Assembly: GCA_023663505.1 (NCBI GenBank)
Contig: JAMPHH010000063.1
Span: 1 to 17,446, forward strand
DNA: 17,446 nt
Source of the DNA: Muribaculum sp.
Lineage (GTDB): Bacteria; Bacillota; Clostridia; Lachnospirales; Lachnospiraceae
Direction of reading: 5' to 3'
Shown here: positions 1 through 8,300 of the stretch, piece by piece
Layout of the letters: each line of letters opens with the position of its first letter
Position numbering within the stretch: position 1 is the stretch's first letter
The notes under the pieces: model-generated
Told to the model about the DNA's origin: nothing
What the model saw: only the letters and a program-made list of their open reading frames with translations
Databases searched by the model: none
Program-made: the position numbers and the translations under genes

Positions 1-5
1 AGGGA

Positions 6-1100
6 ATGCCTCCCAAAGAATTTTCCGGTAAGACAAAATCGGAGGTCAAGGCAAAGCTGGATGAATATAAGTTTCTGGTACAGTCTGGGGAAGCAGTCAG
101 CTTAAAACTCACAGTGGAGCAATATGCTATCAAGTTTTTGCATTATAAGAACCAGCAGGTTATGCGAAAAAACCTGAAGCAGACTGCATATGACCGAACA
201 GAATCCATTTTTGAAAGTCATATCAAACCGCATCCCATATCCAAGATTCTGATGTGCAATCTGAAAGCCTCAGATATTCAGGGATTGCTTGACGAAATGC
301 AGCCAAATTACAGTTATTCCACAATCAGAAAGGTGTATCTCTTTTTACACTCCATGATTAAGTATGGCAAAACAGAAAAGGATCTACCTAAGACTTATGA
401 TCCGTTTCTTACCGTTGAAATGCCTGATGAGTCAGCAGTCGGAGTAAAAACGAAGCAAATTCAGATTATACCAGAGGAATCTATTGAGATGATCAAAGAC
501 GTGGCTCTTTCCTATAAGCCCGACGGAACATTAAATTACCGTTACGGGCCTGCCCTTGTATTTGTTTTGAATACCGGACTGAGGGAAGGGGAACTTTTAG
601 CTCTCTCCAAAAACGGAATCCAACAGGATGCAGAAGGACGTAAAAGCATCCATATTTCTGAGACTGTCAGCAACGTGAAAAACAGGGATACGCGCATTAC
701 AAAACATTATACCCAAATTATCACGCCGCCAAAATATCCGCGAAGCAACCGGGTAATTCCTCTAAACCAAGAGGCTCTGAAATGCTTGAACATCATGTTA
801 GATACTTATGGTCAGCATCAGATCCAGGAGGACTTAATTGTCTGCACTAATACTGGCAATTTCCCTACCAGCCGGAATATACAGGAAACACTCGACAGAA
901 TTTTACGCAGATGCGGCTTGCCTCATTATGGCACTCATTCACTGAGGCACACCTTTGCAACAAGACTACTTAGTAAAACATCAAGTCATCAGGATATAAA
1001 AGCAGTAGCCGAACTGCTGGGGGATGACTACAAGGTCGTTATTAAGACTTATCTTCATACGGATACCGGCGGAAAGCATGATTTAGTAGACCAATTATAA
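6..1100 (+). CDS. Tyrosine recombinase/integrase, probably 5'-truncated by the window edge
   Basis: This is a phage/ICE-type site-specific recombinase that would insert or excise a mobile element. Numbering from the first visible Met, there is an N-terminal core-binding (SAM-like) region at about 35-140 and a catalytic domain at about 150-360. The catalytic residues are Arg193 in GLREGE, a candidate beta-hairpin Lys243, His311 and Arg314 in HSLRHTFATR, and the nucleophile Tyr349 in KTYLH. The position normally occupied by the second His/Trp (LGH) reads LGD here, with Asp340. The sequence opens in the middle of what looks like an arm-binding domain (FSGKTKSEVKAKL), and the frame is open to the window edge, so the true start is probably upstream. 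The gene points at the 3' end of tRNA-Cys about 190 bp away, a common arrangement for tRNA-targeting integrases. The family is certain; the target is inferred. Confidence 0.92.
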   Translation: MPPKEFSGKTKSEVKAKLDEYKFLVQSGEAVSLKLTVEQYAIKFLHYKNQQVMRKNLKQTAYDRTESIFESHIKPHPISKILMCNLKASDIQGLLDEMQPNYSYSTIRKVYLFLHSMIKYGKTEKDLPKTYDPFLTVEMPDESAVGVKTKQIQIIPEESIEMIKDVALSYKPDGTLNYRYGPALVFVLNTGLREGELLALSKNGIQQDAEGRKSIHISETVSNVKNRDTRITKHYTQIITPPKYPRSNRVIPLNQEALKCLNIMLDTYGQHQIQEDLIVCTNTGNFPTSRNIQETLDRILRRCGLPHYGTHSLRHTFATRLLSKTSSHQDIKAVAELLGDDYKVVIKTYLHTDTGGKHDLVDQL

Positions 1101-1260
1101 GACCTATGCCTTTCCACCTACTTACCACCTTATGAAAAGATTTTATTCGATTTTGAACGGTCTAAAACGGTGCTTGTGAAAAAATGAAATTCTGAAAAAA
1201 TAATAAAAAAAAGAACGGAGGCTTAGGTCTAAAAGGACAATGAGAGAAAAAGCGGGTAAC
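1101..1260. other. Non-coding stretch between integrase and tRNA-Cys; likely element end
   Basis: This A-rich, non-coding stretch of about 160 bp has no credible ORF. Short GGTGG-containing direct repeats on the minus strand near 1112-1133 could be recombinase arm sites, but that is only a guess. If the integrase used the tRNA-Cys 3' end as its attachment site, this stretch is the terminal part of the integrated element. Confidence 0.35.
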
Positions 1261-1261
1261 A

Positions 1262-1287
1262 AAAAACCCCGGAAATTCGGGGTTTTT
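1262..1287 (-). terminator. Rho-independent terminator of the tRNA-Cys transcript (bidirectional)
   Basis: There is a perfect 10-bp inverted repeat: AAAAACCCCG at 1262-1271 and CGGGGTTTTT at 1278-1287, with a 6-nt loop. Read on the minus strand, it starts 3 nt beyond the tRNA-Cys 3' end and finishes in a run of six U. It is symmetrical enough to also stop plus-strand transcription coming from the integrase. Confidence 0.85.
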
Positions 1288-1290
1288 GAG

Positions 1291-1362
1291 AGGCGCAGAC
1301 CGGATTTGAACCGGTGCGTACTGGTGTTGCAGACCATTGCCTTACCGCTTGGCTACTGCGCC
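1291..1362 (-). tRNA. tRNA-Cys (GCA)
   Basis: A full cloverleaf folds on the minus strand. The acceptor arms GGCGCAG and CTGCGCC pair over seven bases. The D stem is GCC/GGC, the anticodon loop is CTGCAAC with anticodon GCA, and the T arm is ACCGG-TTCAAAT-CCGGT. The discriminator base is U, as expected for tRNA-Cys. The outermost anticodon-stem pair is an A-G mismatch. No CCA is encoded. The gene lies downstream of a degenerate tRNA-Cys copy and just upstream of a strong terminator. Its 3' half faces the integrase gene and is the likely attachment site. Confidence 0.95.
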
Positions 1363-1390
1363 ATATAGTACATTTTATTCAATTTTTTCG

Positions 1391-1440
1391 TGGCGGCACA
1401 GATGTTGCAGACCTCTGCCTTACCACTTGGCTATGGCGCC
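1391..1440 (-). pseudogene. tRNA-Cys-like relic lacking variable loop and T arm
   Basis: On the minus strand the 50 nt begin GGCGCCATAGCCAAGTGGTA and keep the acceptor 5' strand, the D arm (GCC/GGC) and an anticodon arm with loop CTGCAAC (anticodon GCA). The sequence then jumps straight to TGCCGCC, which pairs with the 5' acceptor strand at six of seven positions. About 22 nt, equal to the variable loop plus T arm, are missing. A TATAAT box ends 7 nt upstream, so it is probably transcribed together with the intact tRNA-Cys 28 nt downstream. It is most simply a decayed tandem copy. A functional T-armless tRNA-like RNA is possible but unproven. Confidence 0.75.
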
Positions 1441-1447
1441 ATATTTT

Positions 1448-1453
1448 ATTATA
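1448..1453 (-). promoter_or_regulatory. Putative -10 box of the tRNA-Cys unit
   Basis: TATAAT on the minus strand ends 7 nt before the 5' end of the tRNA-Cys-like relic, placing the start site at or near its first base. No good -35 match sits 16-18 nt upstream. A second candidate further upstream is TTGCAA, 17 nt, TAATAT, around 1493-1517. Either could drive the relic plus tRNA-Cys. Confidence 0.4.
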
Positions 1454-1531
1454 TGCATTCCCTAAAAGGAAATGACTCCGACGAAAAATATATTATCATA
1501 AAGGAAGACGCTTTGCAAGAAAAACTTTTAT

Positions 1532-1553
1532 TTTTCAACCACTTTTCGACCAC
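1532..1553. repeat. 11-bp tandem repeat, two units
   Basis: TTTTCAACCAC at 1532-1542 is followed directly by TTTTCGACCAC at 1543-1553, with one difference. On the minus strand the units read GTGGTCGAAAA and GTGGTTGAAAA. They lie between the phosphatase stop codon and the tRNA-Cys unit. The function is unknown. The surrounding gap 1441-1577 holds no gene. Confidence 0.6.
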
Positions 1554-1577
1554 TTTTTAACAAATAATAATTCCCTG

Positions 1578-2114
1578 TCAAAATTCATACCGCCTAAACT
1601 CGCAATTCTTGATTCCAAACGCGGCATACTCCTCATTGCTCATATCCCGAAAATAGGACTCCACAGCCCTCGCAATGCCGTTGTGTGCCACCAGAAGATA
1701 AACCCTCTGCGGCTCCTTCACAAGCTCGTCAAGCAGATTATAAATCCTCTGGCACAGCCGCAGCATGGATTCCCCGCCCCCATAGCTTGTGACAAAATTC
1801 CTTTTATCCCGCCTAAAGTCCTCCCCGTCTCTCGGGGTGGACTCCCATTTTCCAAAATTCTGCTCAATAAGACGCTGCTCGACCCTTGCAGGAATCCCGG
1901 TAATCTCCGATAAAATCCGTGCGGTATCCGCAGCCCTGCTCAGCGGCGAATATAGGATCTCGTCTATGACAAGCCCCTGTCCCTTCATTTCTTCTCCCAG
2001 TTCTCGCGCCTGCTGCCGCCCCAGCTTTGTCAACGGACTGTCGGTTGCGCCACAGATTTTGTTTTCAACATTCCAAACTGTCTGCCCATGTCTGGTAAAA
2101 TATAAATATCCCAT
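1578..2114 (-). CDS. Histidine phosphatase family protein (phosphoglycerate mutase-like)
   Basis: This is a 178-residue branch-1 histidine phosphatase, probably cytoplasmic. The phospho-accepting His9 is in the RHGQT motif near the N-terminus. Arg8, Arg60 (SPLSRAADTA), Glu84 (LIEQNFGKWE) and His144 (VAHNG) complete the expected catalytic set. The length suits small family members such as GpmB- and CobC-like phosphatases. Nothing nearby (no cobalamin or glycolysis genes) fixes the substrate, so only a generic phosphomonoesterase role can be given. The start is set by an ATG preceded by GAGAGGAG. It has its own strong promoter about 160 nt upstream and an unusually long leader. Confidence 0.9.
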   Translation of the reverse strand: MGYLYFTRHGQTVWNVENKICGATDSPLTKLGRQQARELGEEMKGQGLVIDEILYSPLSRAADTARILSEITGIPARVEQRLIEQNFGKWESTPRDGEDFRRDKRNFVTSYGGGESMLRLCQRIYNLLDELVKEPQRVYLLVAHNGIARAVESYFRDMSNEEYAAFGIKNCEFRRYEF

Positions 2115-2238
2115 GCGCTCCTCTCCGTGATATCCTCAAATACAATACATTTAAATATTTTCCCGTTGCCTTATAGAGCTCCACTACCTTTTCAGGCGTG
2201 ATTTCCTTTGAAAAAATACCTTTGACTTCATATATCAA
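2065..2238 (-). CDS. Doubtful small ORF in the phosphatase leader
   Basis: Downstream of the 2271 start site, one frame encodes protein-like sequence (KEITPEKVVELYKATGKYLN) and runs 57 codons from a TTG at 2238 to a stop at 2065, overlapping the start of the phosphatase gene. AAAAGGAAG lies only 2 nt before the TTG, too close for a good ribosome site. Another frame has ATG at 2229 with better spacing but only 15 codons. Upstream, a third frame also looks protein-like and breaks off at a TGA, so this may be a frameshifted gene remnant. No family is recognised. Confidence 0.2.
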   Translation of the reverse strand: MIYEVKGIFSKEITPEKVVELYKATGKYLNVLYLRISRRGAHGIFIFYQTWADSLEC

Positions 2239-2277
2239 ATCTTCCTTTTGGAATACTCTTTTCTTCTGTATTAATCC

Positions 2278-2306
2278 AGTATATCATCTCAACCCCAAAA
2301 TATCAA
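2278..2306 (-). promoter_or_regulatory. Sigma-A type promoter for the histidine phosphatase
   Basis: On the minus strand there is a -35 TTGATA at 2301-2306, a 17-nt spacer and a -10 TATACT at 2278-2283. Each box matches the consensus at five of six positions. The predicted start is near 2271, giving a leader of about 157 nt before the phosphatase ATG. Confidence 0.7.
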
Positions 2307-2320
2307 TTTTTTCTGAAACC

Positions 2321-2363
2321 AATGACAGCCCCCAAGCCGTATATTGGTTTGGGTGCTGTCATT
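2321..2363. terminator. Hairpin downstream of the giant gene
   Basis: AATGACAGC at 2321-2329 and GCTGTCATT at 2355-2363 form the base of a long stem, extended inward by CCCAA/TTGGG and CC/GG with single mismatches. It sits 28 nt past the stop codon of the giant minus-strand gene, where a terminator is expected. The clearest T run follows it on the plus strand; on the minus strand the tail is TTGGTTT only. I take it as the end of the giant transcript, with efficiency uncertain. Confidence 0.55.
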
Positions 2364-2391
2364 TTTAACCTTTTTCAGATTGTCGTAAATT

Positions 2392-5300
2392 CTACATACT
2401 GAGCATTTTGGCAAAATCCGTCCAGATGTCGGTTCTTCCCTTGATGTTCTGTGCTGTCACCGTGTAAGTCGCAGTCTTGCAGCCTACATAGCTGCCTCCG
2501 TCCTTTGCGCTGATAATCACGGTAGCCTTTCCTTTCTCTATATTATTCACAAATTCTACCGTGTACTCGGTGGTATCCCAGCTGCCTTCCGCGTTGGGAG
2601 TAAGGATAACCTCAGGGTTAGCGCCCACCTTGATCACAATGCTGTCAGGATATACTGCCTTGCCGGTATATTCCACCTTGCTCTGCTTGCTACCGTTCTT
2701 ATCCTTAAGCGTAATCTTTGCCTTGGCGAGATCTGTCTGGCTCTCACCCTTTCTCACTACCCGATATGTTCCCGTCGCAAAACCTTCATAATTGCTCTTG
2801 TCCTTGCAGGTTACCGTTACCGTGATCAGCTTAAACATTTCCTCGTCCGCAAGCTCTACCTTGGTCTTGCCTGCCACCACTACCTTCTCACCTGCTGCAT
2901 TCTGATAAGAATACTCCACTGCATATTCAGAGCTCTTTATTACCGCACCGTTCACTAGCACATAAGGTGCAGATTTGTACGCATTTGCCTTGCCGCTGTA
3001 TACCTTGTCAACAGACTTCACAGCCACGTCTATATCCGAATCCTCAAAGCGTGCCTTATCAATCTTAAATGTCTGATTCTTGATCGCCTTGCTTCCCTTA
3101 TAATTTCCAAGAAAAGTAATCGAATACTTTGCAAGGGATGTACCTGTGCTGACCTTCTTATTGTTGCTGTAAGTGATCTTATAATCCTTGCCTGCCTGCA
3201 ACAGTGAATCGTCCGAAGCCTCACCGATGTATGTCACCTCAAGCCCATCTAAGGTTACACCTGTGCTCTTGTAGGTATAGCTCTCCTCAAGGCCGCTGAT
3301 TGCGAACATTGCGGTATCCTTCACCGCCAAAGGGCTAATCTTGTAAGACTTCGCTGTACTTCCTGTGTAGCCGCCCATACCGACTACAGTAAACTTCTGG
3401 GTTCCCGCAGAGGTCTTGTCACCGCTAAATACAACAACATAATCCGAGTCAGGAGTCAGCGGCGTCTCCTTAAGCTTGTCATCCTTGTCATATACCTCGA
3501 TTTCGGGAGTCTGCTCAGTACCGTTGTACGTAAACTTTGTCTTTGTGTCCACCACGATATTGAGCTTTTTCAGCTTCTCCACTACAGTTACTTCAAGCTC
3601 AAGCGGTCTATCAGTCTTATAGTTTCCGTTTGCCTTCGCCTGAATCTGAATGGTTCCGTTTTCTACAAATTTCTTCTTGGCATCATTGCTATCGACAAAC
3701 TCATAGTCCTTAGTGCCAAGCTTCATGCCATTGTAGATAAGCACGGGAACCGCCTTACCGTTCATCGCAACCACGATAGAACCCTTCACCACGTCATCGT
3801 CATCTAATTCCTTCTTTCCTATCGTGAAATGCTCTGCCGTACTGCCTGAGAATCTGCCCTTGCCGGTCACGGTAATGGTCGGGGCTTTCGACGCTCCATT
3901 TTCAGCCGCCTTCACATTATTGCTATACTTCACCGTATAATCCGTGCCTTCCTTCAGAACCTCGTCATTATTAAATACCACTATTTCAGGCTTGATAGCG
4001 CTGCCTGTGTAGACATATTGCCTATCGGGCTCCAAAAGCCTTATTTGCAATCCTTCACTGTCCCCAGTAGGTATGCTCAGCCACTTTGCAATAATCGTCA
4101 TACTCTTGGCAGGAATGTAAGGCGCAGTGATCATCTTGCCGTCCCCGTCTACCCAGCCTATGAAGATATAGCCTGCTCTATTGAGGTTCTCAGGCAGGTC
4201 TTTCTTTGTAAGCGCTTCACCTTTCTTTATTACCTTCTCCACCGGCTTGCTGCCATCACACTTGTCTATCGTGATGGCATACTCATCAGCCGCCACCTGC
4301 TTCAGCCAATTCACCCTGATCGTCATACTCTTGGCAGGAGTGTAAGGCACCTTGACTGCATTGCCATCCTCGTCTACCCAACCTTGGAAAGTATAGCCCT
4401 CTCTTGTCAGATTGGAAGGAAGGTCTTCCACCGTCAGAGCCGTGCCCTTCTCTATTACCTTCTCCACCGGCTTACTGCCATCACACTTGTCTATCGTGAT
4501 GGTATACTGCTCCCCTGCAGGCGGATTGGGGTCTTCCTCGGAACCGTTCAGCTCCTTCGCCTTCTCACCGATAGCGTCCGCCATCTTCTGAACAGCGGCA
4601 GTCCAGTATACACTTTCCTCCTCGTAACCTGTCAAAATATCATACATAGTCAGCTTGCCGGCATTGGTCACGGTGAATACAGTCTCCCCTGTCGGGCTCT
4701 TGGTTGCCATTCCTTGGGGCATCTTGACAGCCTTGGAGATACTCAAATCCATACCCTGTATCGCAGAGGCAATCGCTGCCGCCTCAATCATGCCGCCCAC
4801 CTTATTATTGTGCGTGCTGTCACCGGAAGCCATAAGCTGCTGTCCGTAGGTAGAATTCGGCGTCACGCCCGCCGCCTTTGCATCATTGTACGCATCTACA
4901 AAGAGCTTCTCAGTAATCGCGTATGCATCTAACAGCAGGACATTTTCCTCCTCCGCCAGCTGTCTCACAGCCGTCACATAGCTGTTATTTTTATTTTTGT
5001 TTGCCTTCGATGTCGTCACCGCAGCCAAAGCTTCTGCAGAGGCTCCATCCTCAGGAACCAAACCTATCAGATTCTCATCATGATGAGGTTTAATGGAACC
5101 GTCAGAATTATAATTTAATCTTGCTACCGGGGTTACCAGTACGGGAATCGCTTTCTTTTCCCTTGCCACCTGAATATACTGCTTCAGATACCATTTATAG
5201 GTGCCGCCGCAATCCCATGTATATTGACCATCTGCATCCTTTGTACCCTCGGTGGAAGGATAAATACCGTTTTCATCAGCAGTGCCAAGAGGAGCATATC

Positions 5301-8300
5301 TACCTGTTAAATGACTATAATCCGCATTAGAGCAATCATTGTGCCCAAATTGAATGAACAGATAATCTCCCTCTTTAATATTCTTAGCAATATCGTCCAG
5401 TTTACCCTCATTGATAAAGTTTCTGGTACTTCTTCCGCCTTGTGCATAGTTCTGAATAGTGACCTTTCCCGAGTCAAAATATGACTGTAGGAACTCGCCC
5501 CATGAACCCTCAACCAAAGCTTTTCCGGAATTATACATACCCTTAGCAGAATAATCCTTCACAGTGGAGTCGCCCGCAAGGAATACATTGATCCCCTTGC
5601 CTAATTCAATATCAGACGTGCCGCCACTGGGATCTTCGTATCCCTCTCCGACTGTCTGAGGTGTTGTGCAGCTCTGTGCCGTCCCTGTCTTGCCGCTCAC
5701 AGTCACGGGAGTCACCTCAACCATGATATAGCTTCCTGTATCCTCCGTCGCAACCTTATAGGTTTTATCTGCAGCTGCGGTAGATGTCTTTAATAAAGTC
5801 TTATCCTCTCCCTTCACGCGATACCATTTGATTATAGACGCATCATTGGCATCATTGGCTTCTCCGAGAGAATATTTCACAGTCAGAGTATGACCGGGGC
5901 GAAGGAGATTCATATCTCCATTATCCTCCAAAGAAGGAGCAGTCTTAAACGCCACAGCCGAATCCTCCTCCGTGTAATACGCAGGCTTCCAGCTTCCAAA
6001 ATAATCCGTCGCCTTCACAGCCTGTGCCTCCGCGTCAGTCATGATGTGACACGCACGATCAGCGTCCGTGAAATCCAACATCTTACCGTCCAGAGAAATA
6101 GTATTATACTCCTGATAGCCCGGCACATTCGCAGGTTTAGTATTACTCATCTCGTACCAACCTGCTGCAACAATCAAGTCCGAGGATTCCAGCTTCGTGT
6201 TCAGGAACATTGTCTTGGTGCTGACGCCGCCCCAACATCTGCCCAAGTATCCGGGAGCCACCGTAAGCTGGGTATTCGTGGTTGCCGTAGGTTTTTTGTT
6301 GGCTGTCACAATACAGTTTCTGAATAGATAACCCATCTGACCGTCTTTCGTCTGCGCCGCAGTAATATAACCGCCCTGCTTCTGCCCGGACTCATAGCCC
6401 TTCCAACTCAGCTCGCAGGCATCAAACACACAGCTTCCCTGACCATAGATATAATCCGTCATACCTTCAATCAGACAATTCTTAAAGTAAGCGGTACACT
6501 GCGTATACAACGTATCCTGACTACTGTAGAACTTACAATTCAAGAATTCCGATTGGTCAGCCTCAACAACAATTGCCGCCGCGCGCTCCGTGGCAGCTCT
6601 GGTTGTCACATCCACACCATATTCTCTCTTGAGAGTAATTGATTCCGTACCTGATACTTCCACACCATCTTCAATCTCCTCATCCGTGATATAACGGTTG
6701 AAGGAATTCTCAAAAGTAATTCCCTCGGCGCGGAACGCTGTCGCACCACTCTTTATACGTACACTGGTTCCCCATCTGTCTACAATGGCTTTCTCGCATT
6801 TGTCAAAAGCACTCTCTACATCATAGAAGCCCCCTTTAGAGCTATAATATTTATAACCAATACCATAATACCATGTCAGCAGGACTTCCTTACCCTTGCC
6901 CGCCTCGTCATTGACGAATGTAATATACGGCGTCTCGACAATCACCTGTTCTCTGTAAGTGCCGGGAGCGATATGAACCGTTATTCGCTTCGCCTCGCTG
7001 CTCGGATTCATTCGAGCACATGCTTCCACCGCATCCGTCACGGTCGCATAATTATGCTCCTGCTTCGGATAACCGACATAAATGTCAGATACCCATTCCA
7101 ATGCACCCTGTGCCGCGGTGGACATGAACAGCAAATCCTTCTTCACCGCCTTATTCTCCACCACCACATGGGTCTTGGTGGCGTAACCGTTCACAGTTGC
7201 CTCTGCCTCGTATTTACCCGCTCTCAAATCGACAGAATAACCGGATTCCGTCAGAGTTGCCGGATATTTATAGGTGTATGTCTTTGCCAGCTGCCCCTCA
7301 CCCTCCGTCTCAGTGAGTACAAAGGAAAGGGCTGTAACCTTCGCGTTGGACTGATTGCCCGCCACATCAACAAATCCACCGCTCACCGCATACTTGTCCT
7401 TCAGCTCCACCACAATATTCTCTGTATATGCGCCATTCTCGCTGACCACCTCAGGACTCTTTACCCGATAATCGCTAACACCGCCGGACAAACGCACGGT
7501 ATAAGGCACGTCGGGCTCCAACGTAGCGGTAAAGCTCAATGTCTGCTTATCAGCGAATGTCAATTCCACTACATCTGCATTGGGGTTCACGTCATTCCCC
7601 TCTACCGGAACCATCTCAACCACAAGGTTATCTAGCCGATAGTCTGATGCAAAGCCCTCAATATTTCCCGAGAATGTGTATGTGGTCTTTTCCTCCACCA
7701 CAAGATTCTTTTCCTTGCCGATGAGCGCTTCCGAATCAGACGTCTGCAACACCTTCGTGGCAGTCGTGATACCCCAGCCGGTCGCTCCGGTCAACACCGC
7801 ATTGTAAGCATACCCGGGAGCCAACACCACCGAATAGGTATTATCTTCATTAATCGTCGCGACAGTTTCCTGTTTATTGGACTGGTTCACAAATTTCAAA
7901 GCGTAATTTGTTCCCGTAAACTCGCTGGGGAACGTAATCGTCCCGCTTACCTGCATACCGGGCACTCTCACCACCCTGTGATACAAGGGCTTCGGTTTAT
8001 ACTGTGACTGATATATCTTGTAAGTACCGCTCTTTTGAGCTACAAACTCATACTTTTTGTACTGCTCGGCTTCTGTGATAGTCACCGTCCCTGACTGACC
8101 CGCAGCAGTTCCCGTTCCCTCAATGGTATATTCGATAGTGTCCCCATTATCACCATACTGATGAGAGCCGAGGTATACCACAATCTTGTCACCTGCCTGT
8201 ACATGGGCAAGAGAGAGATTTTTCGTTGTACTTGTACCGGCTCCGTTTCCATAATAACCGCCCGCAGGTCTGTACTCGCCATAGCCTGCCGTGCTATAAA

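Noticed and set aside
1143..1337. 64-codon minus-strand open frame
   Set aside because: It runs through the tRNA-Cys gene and its terminator, so it is not a protein gene.
4075..4506. CRISPR-like or mobile repeat
   Set aside because: The repeated units are in-frame protein domains of 75 codons with diverged middles, not short palindromic repeats with unique spacers.
4018..4932. 304-codon plus-strand open frame inside the giant gene
   Set aside because: It is antisense to the well-supported esterase coding frame, has no recognisable domain, and is rich in His, Arg, Leu and Ile as expected for a shadow frame. The same applies to the other plus-strand frames between 2561 and 12120.
5940..7113. 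Loss of a catalytic Gln in the CE8 domain (Arg precedes the AAAIVV strand)
   Set aside because: By memory, the Clostridia-type CE8 subfamily often has ERAA-type sequence here, and QDTLY, DYIYG and GRxW are all present, so inactivation is not supported.
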